Of a DNA stretch of 64,000 bases, positions 1 to 12,012 are shown in pieces. Below the pieces are notes generated by a model that made no database searches, was not told the DNA's origin, and saw nothing but the letters and a program-made list of their open reading frames with translations. Position numbers and translations under genes: made by a program. Every line of letters starts with the position of its first letter. The stretch's first letter is position 1. This DNA is from Pseudocercospora fijiensis CIRAD86 (Eukaryota; Ascomycota; Dothideomycetes; Mycosphaerellales; Mycosphaerellaceae). Location of the stretch: positions 5,200,169 to 5,264,168 of the forward strand of contig NW_006921534.1 of NCBI RefSeq assembly GCF_000340215.1, written 5' to 3'.

Positions 1-149
1 AGCGGGAACTTTACCTCCGAATTATTCGTTAAAAGCCGAGAGATCGTAACCCGAAGTAGAAGAGAAGGAGCGTATAAACTTATAGCAGTAGATAGGTTAC
101 CGCTACCTAGTATAGAACGAGAAACGATACCGTTACTACTAGCTATCTA

Positions 150-3100
150 ATAGTACTACGAGGAAATTGTTTTAGATATTACTAACATAGCTAGTTATAA
201 TATTATATTAGGTATACCTTAGTTAAGAAAGTATAACCTAGTCGTAGACTAGAGAAGAGGAGTACTTATATTTAAGGAATACGACTATATAATCGGCATT
301 CAACCTATATAGCGGCAGCGTTCGTAGGTAGATAAGATTAATAAACGTAGAGCGACTCGTAAGACATTTACGTCGATAGGAATTATAGAGAACCGTATTT
401 AACCCGGATCGACACTACCGTTAGGTTAGGAGGGTTATAATAATAATTATAGGAAGGATAGAAGTTATACGCTATCGAAGAATGAAACTAGAATCTCGGA
501 CCTAGACATTTCTAAAGAGTATAGTAAGTAGAAGCGACTCTTTAAAGAGAAGAGAGGCAAGGCGGCCTTACCTAAACACTAACTATAGGATTATAAGATA
601 CACTTACAGCCTAGGAAAGAGCCTCTATAGGGACCCTTATACGCAATATCTAAGAAAGAGCTTAAAACCCTAGACAAGTAGCTAAAAGAGAAATTAGAAA
701 AAGGCTAAATACGGAAGTCGATATCCTCGGCAGCCTTACTAGTAATATTCGTTCCGAAAGCCGGATTAGACGAAGGACGGCTAGTAGTCGATTTTAGACG
801 ACTTAACGATATTACGATTAAGAATCGGTACCTATTACCGAACATCGAAGAAATACAAGACCGATTAACTAGATTAGACTAGTATACGAAGATTGACCTA
901 TGCGATACGTTTTACGCAATACGTATAGCAGCTAGATACGAATAGATAACAGCATTTCGAACAATATATAGGCTTTACGAATTCTTAGTTATGCCTATAG
1001 GACTTACAAATGCCCTAGCGTTATATTAAGACCTTGTAAACGAAGTCCTCCGAGACCTCCTAGATATATACGTTATCGTATATATAGACGATATCTTAGT
1101 CTATACTAAGAGAGCTCTCGCGGACTATATACGGATAGTGTAGGACGTCTTTAAACGATTCATTCGAGTAGGATTTAAGACTATATCTAAGAAATGCGAA
1201 TTCTATAAGAAGGAAGTTAAGTTCCTAGGATTTATTATTAGTACTATAGGAATTAGGATTGATCTAGAAAAAACTAAGTTAATATAGGAATAGCTAACGC
1301 CTATATACGTTAAAGACGTACAATTATTCCTAGGATTAGCTAACTATAATAGGAAATTCATCGAGGGCTACTCTAAGATAGCGGCACCCCTTATAGAGCT
1401 TATAAAGAAAGATAAGAAATAGAACTAGAGCACGAAGGAAGACGAAGCGTTTAAGCAGCTAAAGAAGTAATGCGTTTCTACGCTAACGCTACGATTATTC
1501 GATAGGAATAAGGCGGTCTAGATAGAAACAGACGCGTTAGATAAGGCTATAGGAGCATACCTTATATAGGAGTATAATAGGAGACGATACCCGGTAGCCT
1601 ATTACTCGAGAAAGATATTACCCGCGGAATAGAACTACGATATCTATAATAAGGAGCTACTTGCAATAGTTATATTACTTTAATACTAGCGAGTATACGC
1701 GGAGGGAGCACTAAGTCTTACGATTCTTTCTAATTATAAGAATCTAACTTACTTTACTACGACTAAAGTACTAACCCGAAGGTAGGCCCGCTAGTCGGAG
1801 CTACTAGGATAGTACAAGTTCGAAATCCGCTATACCCTAGGACGCGAGAACGGACGAGCCGACGCACTAAGCCGCCGTAGCGACTATATAGAAGGTTACG
1901 AACTAGTATAGCAACAGATATTAAAGGCAAACTAAGACGGAAGCCTTAGTACTAATATAAAGGAATTCAACTATATTATACGAATTCTTTAGGATATAGA
2001 AGAATAGTTCCTAATCGAGTATAGGAAATACTAAGTACCTAAGGAACGAGTTACAGAGTATATACGACAATACTACAACGGACTAGAAAATAGATACCCT
2101 AGAGTTTTAAAAACAATAGAACTAGTTAAGCGAAGCTTCGGATTCCTATATATACAATAACGAGTTCTAGAATATATTAAGAAATGTCTATAATGTTAGC
2201 GTAACAAGGCTAATAGATACGCTAAATATAGACATGTCTAATTTAGGACGCTACTAGATAAACTATAGGACGAAGTTATAATAGACTTTATTACGAAACT
2301 ACTAAAATCTAAGGATCTAGTTATAGGACATAGCTACGATATAATACTTATTATAGTCGATAGGCTTACGAAATATATATACTTTATTCCTGCTAACGAA
2401 GCAAGTACGGCAGAGCAACTCGGATACCTCGTACTAGATAGACTTATACGATACTACGGATTCCTAAGGACCTATATTACGGATAGAGACAAGCTCTTTA
2501 CGTTAAACTACTAGAAGACGCTTATAGCGACACTTAGAATTAAGTATAAGCTATTAACGGTATACTATCTATAAATAGACGGCTAAACGGAAATCAAGAA
2601 TTAGGCCTTAGAGGTATACTTACGGCACTACGTTAATTACGTACAAAACAATTAGACATCGCTATTACCTATAGCACAACTTATACTAAACAATTAGCAA
2701 TCTAAGACTACGAAAGAAACACTATTCTTCGCTAATTTTAGGAAACATCCGTAGCTGTTCGGGGAACAGTATTTACAATATCTATATACAAATAAGGCGA
2801 TAGTAGCTTTAGAAGACTTAAAGTAGGTATATAAACAATTATAGAAGGCAATTGCCGAGTCTTAAGAGAAGATAACGGGAACGTATAATGCTAAAGGAAA
2901 AATAGTACCTTAGCTAAAGAAGGGGGATAAGGTCTACCTCCTAACGAAGAATCTAAGAACCCGGAGAACGACTAAGAAACTAGACTACGTTAAAGTCGGG
3001 CCATTTTTGATTAATAAGCCTAAAGGACTAGTTAATTACCGACTTAAACTACCGGACGATGCAAAAATCTACCTAGTATTCTATATCTCTATACTAGAAC

Positions 3101-3330
3101 CTATAGACGCTAAAACACTATACTAAGAAACATTTTACTTCTAACCTAAGGAAGAAAACGAGTTTAAAGTCGAAAAAATCCTAGACTAGCAAGGTTAGAA
3201 ATACCTTATTAAATAGAAAGGATACCTATATTTAGAAAACACTTAGGAACTAAAAGAAAACCTATAGAACTATTAGCAGATAATCAAAAAATATTAAAAC
3301 TAGATAAAAAAGAAATAACTAGTATAGGAA
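150..3330 (+). pseudogene. gypsy pol relic (protease-RT-RNaseH-integrase-chromodomain)
   Basis: This is a degenerate reading frame on the + strand. Recognisable blocks are a protease C-terminal motif like NIILGIP followed by a former Trp, the RT active site YIDDILVYTK at 1081, the RNase H block ETDALDKAIGAYL near 1525, an integrase zinc-binding CLxC-like pair near 2190, an integrase core containing IIVDRLTKY near 2350, and a C-terminal chromodomain with the pattern KYLIK(W)KGY near 3210. In-frame stops fall where Trp or Gln is expected, which is the outcome of G-to-A and C-to-T RIP changes. No intact protein can be made. Confidence 0.9.
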
Positions 3331-3398
3331 TTAAACCTACGACCTCTTAGACCCTATCGATTATAGCGCCTTAGAGTTCTTAACGACCTAGGGCAGTA
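3320..3398 (-). other. tRNA-like segment inside the gypsy element (left copy)
   Basis: Read on the minus strand this stretch has the order of a tRNA: a D-arm-like GTTAAG...AAGGCGC part, an anticodon-like hairpin CTAT-AATCG-ATAG, a T-arm with the B-box-like GGTTTAATTC (RIP-altered from GGTTCAATTC), then TTTCTTTTTT, which resembles a pol III terminator. The matching sequence lies at 63903-63978 in the right copy. The acceptor stem is not convincingly paired, so this may be a captured or decayed tRNA, a SINE-like piece, or coincidence. Confidence 0.3.
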
Positions 3399-3559
3399 TA
3401 GCTCGAGGAGCGGGGACTCTAATAGCGTACCTAGCAACTATGTCTTTTATAGCTAAGAATTATACTACTAGACTAACTAGCTAGAAGATAAAATAGATAG
3501 GAAACACTAAAAATATATACCTTTAGGACACTAGATTCTCGGCACTCCTACTAGAAATT

Positions 3560-4150
3560 TTAGAGACAGGCTAGGATATCCTATCTAGACGACTCTAGTT
3601 ATAAGGAGACATCTATAATCGGCTATCTAGGGGAAACGGCTCGTTAGTAGGCAACGAGAATAATATCGGCTCTATAGGCGAAGAGCCTAGCTCTCTTTCG
3701 AGCTCCTCCGCCTATTAAATAGAGGCTTCCTCTACCTTAAGAGCTTATACCTCCCGATCTTCCTTTATACGTAGCGACTTACGTAAACGGCAGACCTTTA
3801 CGTAGTACTCGAAGAGTCTCTACGTAAGAAGGTCCTCCTCCTCTTTAGCTACTTCGAGATCTTTAGCTATCTTTAGGCGCGCCTTCCGGATTTTTTTATA
3901 CTCTATACGAGTAACTTGTATAATATAGGACTAGCTATATAGGGCGTACTCGGAGTAGCGACTAGAACGAAGATCGACTTTATAGGATTTACCGGCCTAT
4001 TCGTAATAAAAGTAGCAGATCGGTATTTCGAGGCAGTCGGCGAGGATATTATTTGCGATATTTTCCTTACGCTAGCGAGAAGACAAGTCCTTCGATAACT
4101 TTAGTATAATAAAGAAGTTAGAATTAGAAAGTTCCGGAATAAGGGACTAT
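3560..4150 (-). pseudogene. antisense ORF relic between pol and 3' LTR (Cys-rich, charged coiled coil)
   Basis: On the strand opposite to pol there is a second degenerate ORF. Translated from the better right-hand copy (63190-63750) it has an N-terminal stretch with surviving Cys residues and Tyr codons where TGC would become TAC by RIP, suggesting an eroded CxxC-type zinc cluster. A charged helical stretch follows (AKDLEAAEEEEDLL, then Lys/Arg-rich heptads and AEELERELGSSPIEP). Such accessory antisense ORFs are known in some LTR elements. The family is not recognised. Confidence 0.55.
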
Positions 4151-4171
4151 TCCGCTTAAGAAGGGGGATAG

Positions 4172-4517
4172 TATTACGGATCTAATTAGCTAGAGTCCTT
4201 ATATAATCTTAGAGCGACGCTAAGACTAGTAGGCTAAGCTATCGCTCTATCTTACTAGGAGCGATAGGAGCGGTCGAGAGCGATAGCGTCGCTTACGTCG
4301 CTTACGACTATAGACAAGATGTCTCCTTTATATTTAGGAACGCCGGAATGCCTTTATAGCTCGAGGCGTTTAACTTATATTACCTACTTACTAATTAGAA
4401 TTACCTTTGTACTAATTATTCTATCTCTGCCTCCCGCCTATATTAGCCTCTCTAAAGAAGCCTCGGCTTGTACGTAATAAGAAGTTACCTAACGATCTAT
4501 TGCGAGTAACCGTAATA
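4172..4517 (+). repeat. 3' LTR of left gypsy element (346 bp)
   Basis: The LTR begins TATTACGG (from TGTTACGG) just after the purine tract and ends CCGTAATA (from CCGTAACA), so its ends are short inverted repeats in TG...CA style. The right copy at 62781-63126 has the same 346-bp length and is its reverse complement. It is RIP-mutated along its length. Confidence 0.88.
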
Positions 4518-5302
4518 GGAGGAAGGCAGGCAAGTTAGCCTACTACTAAGCGCTAAGCCCTGCCTAAGGCATTAAGACCCTAGCTTTACTCGAGCCCGGT
4601 TATATACTAATTACGTATAACCTCTTTAGTCCTAATAGAGTTCTCGATTCTCGAATAAGGCTTAAGCTATTAGTCTATACTTTAACTATATAAGAAGAAA
4701 ACAGTTCCTAGTAATAGGGGCCGTGTATAGGGGTATATAGACCTCCTTAGGGATTTTCCGTAGTCCGGATTATATAACGATATCTTTCGGGATACTTAGG
4801 GTATAAAACAAGACTCTCTTATATATAGTATAGATTTAGAATTAACTTTTTATTATTTTGATAAAGCACTATATAAGAAGTTAAAAATATTAATTTTCTT
4901 TTTGTTTTAATATAAAAAAGCATTAGCTACCTTACCTAAAATAGAAGGTATATCCCTTTTAAGTTTTGCCTAAGGTAAGGGGGTATATAACGCGTTAGCT
5001 TAGTTATATAACTATTATATATCTTCTTAGTATATAAAGGATTTTCATACTATATTTTAGCCTATAGAATAGAACAGTAGAGGGCAATAAACGAAGCCAA
5101 TTTGAACCGCCGGCAAGGCAGTATTACGTAAGTAATCCACTGCGCTGTGCGTGATAAAACACCTGTGCCCTATGATTGCGGGAAGACCGGACCGGGTTCT
5201 TTGCGGCACAAGGCAGATTCCTACAGTAATAAGCTCGATGACCGTCCAGGTCTGGAAACGGTTTTCAAGCTTGAACTTTGATGCTCCAGATATGATGCAG
5301 AA
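4518..5302. other. AT-rich RIP-like tract, then gene-proximal promoter
   Basis: Bases 4518 to about 5050 are AT-rich and TpA-rich, like decayed transposon, with no recognisable domain. Around 5050 the composition switches sharply to normal genic sequence, only about 250 bp before the methyltransferase start. Confidence 0.6.
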
Positions 5303-6412
5303 ATGGACGAGCAGCAGCACGAATGGACCTCCCCCGAGGACACGTCCGAGACAGATTCTGCGGTTGGTCATGATTATGCATACCTCACTCAATCGCTCCG
5401 GTCCAGTCTTTTAGAGTCAGTCGAGGAGAATGGCAGAGGATACCATCGTTACAAGTCCATTCTTGGAGACTCGTGGGCAATTCCCGACGACGAACGAGAG
5501 CAAGAACGGTTGGATCTGCAACATGAAATGTTCTTGCGCACTTTTGGCCGCAAGCTCCATCTTTGTCCACTACCAGAGGACGTGAAGCATGTCCTTGATC
5601 TTGGGTGCGGAACAGGAATTTGGGTAAGCCTCCAACACAGCTTGATCGAAGACGTGTACGGTAGTTGATATGTGGTCCAGGCCATCGACTTCGCCGATGA
5701 GCATTCTGAAAGCGAGATCATAGGCACTGATCTGAGCGCAATACAGCCACAGTTTGTACCTCCTAATTGCAAGTTTGAAATTGACGATTTCAACTGTGAA
5801 TGGACGTTTCAGCAGAAATTCGACTTCATTCATGCCAGAGCCATGGTCGGGACGACTAAAGACTTTCCCGCAATGATTCGGCAAGCTTTCAAATCACTAA
5901 ATCCCGGTGGCTGGCTGGAAATGACGGACGTGCTGATGCCATTCAGATGCGACGATGGAACGATGGACGGGACAGCTCTGGAGACATGGCTGAACCGGCA
6001 AGTAGAATGCTGCGAAAAGCTCGGGATAGACCTGGATGCTCCATGCAAGTTCAAACAGTGGATGATTGACCAAGGATTCGAGGGAGTGACTGAAGTGCAA
6101 TTTAAATGGCCAGTGGGAGCATGGCCCAGAGACAAGAGCTCCAAGATTCTGGGCAAGATGACCCAAGTCAATTTCCTCGCTGGAATCGAAGGATTTACGA
6201 TGCGATTGTGGACGGGTGTGCTTGGTATGAAGCCGGAGGAGGTTCAGGTGTTCCTTGCCAGAGTCAGAAGGGATATCATGAACCCCAAAGTACATTCATA
6301 TTGGCCTATGTAAGTGTTGAGACGTGACTGAAGTATTCTGACTGACGGACGACAAAGATACTCAGTATTTGGCCAGAAACCGGTCGGAAGTGGCGAGACG
6401 GCCACAGGTTAG
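5303..6412 (+). CDS. SAM-dependent methyltransferase, LaeA/UMTA-like
   Basis: A three-exon model gives 334 aa: 5303-5623, 5681-6309 and 6358-6412, with introns of 57 bp (GTAAGC...CAG) and 48 bp (GTAAGT...AAG). All junctions keep frame, and the last exon adds the usual family ending (YSVFGQKP). Class I methyltransferase motif I is clear at residues 97-107 (VLDLGCGTGIW), interrupted exactly after Trp by intron 1. A post-I acidic residue (GTDLS) and a LNPGGWLEM segment typical of the LaeA-like group follow. Members methylate unknown substrates; LaeA itself regulates secondary metabolism, but most paralogues are uncharacterised, so no specific role is claimed. The gene sits about 250 bp from a RIP-saturated element yet is not visibly mutated. 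Confidence 0.88.
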
Positions 6413-6817
6413 AGAAAATTTAGCGGTGTGACAGGTGATTAAAGCAATGATTAGGAAATGGTGCAAGCGCAACCGGTTCAGCATGTGAGGTATCAGGTCT
6501 GTATTTGCATTGCAAGCTGCCAAAAAGTCAGCTGACTAAGAGGAAGGGAGGGCTTCGGAGGTTCGTATCCGATTGTACATATTGCTTGGCGCCGTGCAAG
6601 GTGGTTGGGTGGGCGTGGGCGTGCGTCGCCAACTTGGAAAATAACACCCACCAACTTCACTGCAAGTTGTGACGCAAGCATGAACGAACTGTGCGTTTCT
6701 GGGAAATGTTGATATACAGCTTGCCTCAGCCTAGGCATTGCACTCTCTGATACTCTAACCATTCCACCTCAACAGACGACCAACTTCTCGTGCAATTGAC
6801 TCGCACATTGCTACGAC

Positions 6818-7348
6818 ATGGACACCTTACGATCTGGCGCTGCTGCAGTAGCAAATGGAATCAGCAGCCTTGCTGCAGGAGTGACTGGCACAGAAGCGTC
6901 AAGACAAGTCCAAATACACAAAGAGCATCCAGATTACATCAAGAGTCAGACCGAGCAAGAGCAGATCCACAGAGAAGGCACCGAGTACATCAAAGACCAA
7001 GTATTCAACAAGTCACCTAGTGCGGAAAACCCAGACGGGTGCTCAGCCACCGGTACGACCACTGTCGTCAAGGACAGAAATGCCAGCGATGCGCCCGGCC
7101 AGCAAGAATATGGTCTCCCTCCACCCCCGGGCTCCCTACCAGTCGACCCAGCCACCTCAAATTCTGGTCTATCCTTCAAACATCCCGGTGAAGAGCTCGA
7201 TCGCACGCAAAGTGAGAAGGATGAACGTAATCGACCAGGCAACACCGACCTCATCAGAAACGATCCTGCCAGCAATGCAGCCGCTGGCGCTCCCGATGCT
7301 CTCCATAGACCCTTTTCAAAGAACGAGCCTCATGGCAAAGAAGCATGA
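6818..7348 (+). CDS. small hydrophilic protein of unknown function
   Basis: This single-exon ORF encodes 176 aa starting MDTLRSGAAAV. The N-terminal 30 residues are Ala/Gly rich. They are followed by an imperfect internal repeat, IHKEHPDYIKSQ and IHREGTEYIKDQ, around residues 33-64. The rest is charged, Pro/Ser/Asn-rich and probably disordered, like small stress-type fungal proteins, but no family is recognised. An overlapping frame (codons from about 7330 to 7478) continues with protein-like sequence (KKHEKDGYYQGKETT), so the true C-terminus may be longer if there is a one-base shift near 7345. Confidence 0.6.
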   Translation: MDTLRSGAAAVANGISSLAAGVTGTEASRQVQIHKEHPDYIKSQTEQEQIHREGTEYIKDQVFNKSPSAENPDGCSATGTTTVVKDRNASDAPGQQEYGLPPPPGSLPVDPATSNSGLSFKHPGEELDRTQSEKDERNRPGNTDLIRNDPASNAAAGAPDALHRPFSKNEPHGKEA

Positions 7349-7939
7349 GAAGGACGGCTATTACCAGGGCAAAGAAACAACACGTGAACATCTGAATCAC
7401 CAGACTGGAATGAGAAACGAATACCCGGAATCCATACCTGCTGCAGGCGGACAACAGCTGGGGTCAGCATTGGGGTGAAAGTAAGAAGAGAGATTAGGAT
7501 AGAACACAGTAGTTCTAAATCCTCACAAATTTACGAATCGACCAATATCCGAGGATCTTATTCTTTCTGCAACCTGTCTCTCGAGCGGGTATACGGTACG
7601 GTTCAGGTCGTCGTCGTTGCCCGGTTCGACGTTTCCTAGCAGAAAGCCCAATCAACGAAGAGTGGGCGGGGTCCTTCAGGTATATATTCTGCCATTACGA
7701 CAGTGATACAGACTAACTTACTTTAGGGAGAGTCGAAACGTCTCAATTGTGATATCATTTCGAAGTCGTCCCCCATTCATGATCAACACAACCCTCACTC
7801 CCACTTCTCGCCTCACGCTTGCTAAGAAATGGAGTACAAGCGAGCGAAGCTTTTAGAGAAAAACGATTAGCTATCATATAAATTCGTGCTCCCGAGCGCC
7901 TGCCTTGTGCCCCCATTTTTCACCTTTCCATCGACCTTT
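7349..7939. other. intergenic, convergent 3' ends
   Basis: This spacer lies between the small hydrophilic gene (+) and the carrier gene (-). Apart from the alternative frame up to 7478 noted above, no coding, RNA or repeat signal was seen. Confidence 0.5.
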
Positions 7940-9343
7940 TCACTGCCCAAGCGCATTCTTCGCCACCTCAACGGTCGTAGCCGCAACATTCTTCGCCCTC
8001 TCCTTCGCCGCCTCCGTAGCCTTGGCGAGTTCCGCATCCCAACGCTTCGTCGCTTTCAAAAGAATATAATAAAGCTGAATCACACCAGCATGCACGCCAT
8101 CCTTGGCTGTCATCGTGAGGCCATGCTGAAGGAAACCTTTGGCGACTTCTCCATCGAGCCCGGAGTAGAGGCCGGCGACGCCTTCTTGTTGGTAGATCTT
8201 TCGTAGAGCGTAGTAGATGGCTGTCTGTGCTTCGACGAGTTTCAAGGCTTTCTTGGCGTATTGTCTCGCTTGGGTCTTGCGGTCGCCGCCGTCGACGGAA
8301 ACGTAGTTGTGTTCCGATGGGTCTGTTTCGGTTGTGGAACCTCTTTGGACTTGTGCTCGGGATTTGGCGAGCATGACTGGGTATGTGATGGATGTGGCGA
8401 TGACTTTTGAGAGGGCTGCCAGGAGGAATGTGAGTTGTGGTGTTGGGTTTTCTCTTTGCTTCTTTGGCACCAGTGACTTGAGGAGGTTGTTGACTGCGAA
8501 TGTGATTGCGGGATTGAGTGTGAGGATCAGCTGTGCGCTGTACCCGGCCCAGAATCCGGCGATGCCTTTTTCTTCTCTGATTTGCTTGACGATGTCCTTG
8601 ACGGCGACACTTCTCGAGCTCGATGACTCTGGGTCTCGTGCAGCCACCAATGCTGCTGTCTGCTGTCGTACTACGACTTGTGAGATTGGTTGCGTGATGG
8701 CCTTGGATATTGCCCCAGCTAGGACGCCAACGCTCAATTCCTTCACAACCGGTAATTGCTTGCCACCTTGCCGCCTCAGCATTCCATCGCGAAGTGAGTT
8801 GTAGGCCAGGAAGAAAAAGAAAGAGTCGGCGATGTGCTTGACCACATCTGAGTTCAAGCCTTGGTAGAATGCTTGAAGGCCGCCTTCATTCTTATAAATC
8901 TTTTGTGCCGCATCGATGGGGTTCTTGTACTCCACATCTGCCTCGCTCGCTGCACTAGGAGCTTCTTTGTCTCCCTTCAGTTGCTTCTGTACCTGGAGTC
9001 GTGTGACGATAGTGTCGATGGGATACACTACTGCTTTCGACAAAGCGCTTGCCAGACCGCCTGCTAAGGCATGGCCCAAAGCTGGGAGGGCGGGTGCAAT
9101 GATGCTAGAGTCGCCCGCGCCATATTGTTCCTCTGATCGTCAAGAACGGGTAACATCAGTAATTGTTCCATCTCAACCAAGCACACTCATTTATGTCTTC
9201 AATGTCTTACCTTGAATGAGATGGTACAAGGTAAAGGCGTCCTCGGGACGAAATTCAGTGCCGTTCAAAAGGATGACTTGTTGATAAAAAGAGCTTACAA
9301 GTTGGCTGTTGTACGCGAAGAAGTTTTCAATCTTGTCCTTCAT
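7940..9343 (-). CDS. mitochondrial-carrier family transporter, peroxisomal PMP47/ANT1-like
   Basis: Two exons (9343-9211 and 9132-7940) are separated by a 78-bp intron (GTAAGA...CAG) and give 441 aa; splicing joins LIQ to EEQYGAGDSS. Three solute-carrier repeats are visible, with Px(D/E)xxxR-type signatures at PIDTIVTRLQ, PISQVVVRQQ and PVMLAKSRAQ. The degenerate second and third motifs, the TxDGxxAG-like loops and the length match the peroxisomal adenine-nucleotide carrier group (PMP47, Ant1, SLC25A17), which exchanges ATP for AMP across the peroxisomal membrane. The C-terminus is a charged, Ala/Lys-rich helix (ELAKATEAAKERAKNV), longer than in yeast Ant1. The start at 9343 (MKDKIENF) is favoured over the upstream Met at 9415; this is not certain. 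Confidence 0.85.
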
Positions 9344-10403
9344 CTTGAACGATCGACTATACACACTCTTTTTTGATTGATTTGGTGGTATGTGCGGTAT
9401 ATGCGATACGTTCAAGACTCGGTGACAAGAGGTCCGCCTTCTTCGTGTCCACTCCGTGCCTTGACCAAGACAAAAGCTCTTCTCTTTCTCCCCAGCCAGG
9501 TATGCGTCGCTATAGGTATTCTGCGTGATGTCTCAGCACAGATGTTAGCCATGTCCATCTCCTCTCTCTCCATCCTTGCTCTCCGTTTCTCCGTCTAGGC
9601 TCGAAGCTTGAACAACGCGCTCACCTTGTCGCACCCAATCCTCGCATACCAATGCTTCTCTCGTCGGTCGCTATTCGTTCGCTTCACCCGATCCTCGTCG
9701 AGGGTCTACCGCGTAACTGGTGCACAGGTTGCGACTTGGCTGTGCCTTTGGGAGAGGGGATGGTACGTATTTGTGAGGAGAAAGCGCGTCGTGTGCAAGG
9801 ACATGGGGGAATTTAGGAAGGTGAGATGCACGAAGCATGCCAGCTGCTGGCTTTATGGAGGAAGCTCGACGGCCACGCTAGACATATCGTGATGCGCGTC
9901 ATGAGCAGTCGTCCCGAGGATGCACATCTTGAAGTCCAGAAGAGGTGCTTGCCGAACCCGAACTCACCTGGGCATTTTTACATCGCTTTGAACGTCCACT
10001 CGTGAGGCATTCGCGAATAACACCATGGGGTGAGTGAGCAATGCTTCTGACTTCGCATACTCCGCTGAACCAAGGAAGCAACTGAGAACCCTTGGGGAAC
10101 CCTTGGGAGCTGTCAAGCATTCCGTCATGCTGTCTCAAACTCACTCCATATTTCTCCAGAATTGTTCCCTGTCGAAGATTCGGATGTCGGAACAGGGCTC
10201 TGTGATGCTGGGATGTGAGAGATGGCGACAGAATCATGATCATGGAGGAAATAGTATCTCTCAACAATGCATCTCATATCGATCCATTCGTGTGATGGTA
10301 ATGCAACGAGCGCCCCGCCTGACCTAGCAGTTCCGGCCCCCTCATATCCCAATATATACAACCCACTTCTCTTCAACGCCATGCAGCAGACGCCACTCGT
10401 CCT
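9344..10403. other. intergenic region, no convincing gene
   Basis: This is the promoter side of the carrier gene and the 3' side of the amino-acid transporter. Short ORFs at 9608-9892 (+) and 10125-10382 (-) have no recognisable domains and look like chance frames. Confidence 0.5.
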
Positions 10404-12012
10404 CTAACGCCCATTCGCGATGTTGATGGTATTCGTGACAAGACAAACAATCATTACGCACAGGCCATATATCGCAATCGCAAGACTCAGCTTTCGCAGA
10501 AGCTCACTTCGCCCCTGCCTTCCATTATTCGTTCCACCTTCTTCTTCGTCCTCCTCATCCTTGAGCAGCCGTTGATGATGCGGTGAATCAGGCGAGCTGA
10601 TCTTGTAGTAAAACAGTCCGGGAAGGATGAACGATATAGCTGTGCTTCCAGTCGATCCAACGTAGGCGAGGACTTTATCCAAACTGCTCACAGTCATGGC
10701 GACCATGTATGACAATATTATGATAATGGTAGTGAGGATCGCAAAGCGTATCTCTGTCATTTCTGATGGATTTGATCGCGCAGATGGGACCTTGCCAGCA
10801 CCAAGCAGTGAGCTGCGGGAGGGACTACCACGGGATGAGGGTGCGGGCGTGAGTTCCTGGGTACGTCTGTTGACGGGTCTCCATTTGAGAACAGCGTCCA
10901 GAGAAGCACGGCAAGGGTGCACTTGCAGTGGATAGCTGAACGTGACCAGGACTACTATTGCTGCACGACCAATGGTGGCAAACACGTTGGGAACGTATTG
11001 CGCTACGATGTTGCCGATAACATTGTCTCCAAAGGTGAGGTAGCCTGTAATAGCTACCAGAACGTAAATGATAGCTGCGCTTCCGATGGATGCAGTCACT
11101 ACCGATGTCGTTCGTCCTGGACTTGGATCTTTGATTTCGTTGAGAATGGAGAACATCTGGATGAGAGTTAGACGAGGTCTTGCAATGATAGCTTGAGAAT
11201 ACTCACGTTCTGATGGCATGTATATGCAAAGACAATGACCGGAAAGCTCGAGAGCGTAGATCCAAGACCTTGCCATGCTACCCAATGCACCGGGCCGCGC
11301 TGGGCGCCAGCGTCACCGACGAAGAAGTGGTATACGACAAGAACGACCAAGTACGAGATAGAAACCAGAGCAATGAAGGAGGTGTACTTCAGGCTGTCCA
11401 GTCTGCGAAGAAACGACAGGGGTATCACAATTATCCTGTGTAGTCGCGTTAGCAATCTGCGCAGTACTCAGAACGTCTATAGACTTACATGAACGCCGTG
11501 ACCCAGAACTGGCGGTCTACCAAATACAAGGCACTCCCTTGATCTATATTCGGCACAAAGCCACGTACCACTCCAGGCATCAGATCTCCAATGATGATGA
11601 GGTACGAAACACCAACTCCAAAGCATTTAAGCGTGATAGCAGCGTCAAAGACGACCGCAGCGCCCGGATATGTGATCTGGCTCAAAGCGAAGAATGAAGA
11701 GCTGCCGCGATCCAGATATCTCGCGCATCTAGTTTGCAGGTACAATCCAAAACCACTGGTGAGGCCAGCCCAACAAATGACAATGGTCCCAAGCGTGATA
11801 CCCATATTTGACAGGGCATGAGGCATGGCAAGAACGCCTGCGCCTACGATGGTGTTGACCAAGTTTATCACTGAAGATATCCATGATGCTGAGCCTCCAA
11901 GGCCGTTCTGTTTCGTATGTCGCATGCGCCGCGACCGGCTCGAATTCGATCTTGAATCGCTGTCGCTACCATGCTCGCTCTGTATAGAGTTGATCGCAGC
12001 GTATGAGGCCAT
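10404..12012 (-). CDS. vacuolar amino-acid transporter, AVT/SLC38 family
   Basis: Three exons (12012-11489, 11435-11207 and 11156-10404) with introns of 53 and 50 bp (GTAAGT...CAG, GTGAGT...CAG) give 501 aa in frame. The start is the ATG at 12012 (MASYAAINS). After a Ser/Arg-rich N-terminus comes the family hallmark SVINLVNTIVGAGVLAMPHAL, the first transmembrane helix of AAAP transporters. About eleven hydrophobic segments follow, including SFPVIVFAYTCHQN before intron 2 and a TGYLTFG loop. Loop residues between the later helices are Pro/Ser-rich. Family members such as yeast Avt5-7 move neutral or acidic amino acids out of the vacuole using the proton gradient, which would link it functionally to the V-ATPase gene at 14311-16954. 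Substrate is not predictable here. Confidence 0.88.

Larger units (their letters stand above)
1..4517 (+). mobile_element. Ty3/gypsy chromovirus retrotransposon, 3' part, RIP-degraded
   Basis: This is the 3' portion of an LTR retrotransposon whose 5' end lies outside the window. In order it shows a retropepsin tail (about 185-290), reverse transcriptase with YIDD at 1081-1092, RNase H (about 1510-1880), an integrase zinc-binding region and core (about 2080-2700), a chromodomain (about 3160-3290), an unusual non-pol segment (about 3300-4160), a purine tract ending in AAGGGGGATAG and the 3' LTR. Trp and Gln codons are replaced by TAG/TAA throughout, so it is dead. An inverted copy begins at 62781 and runs off the right edge. 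RT-RH-INT order plus a chromodomain defines the chromovirus class; the exact family was not determined. Confidence 0.93.
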
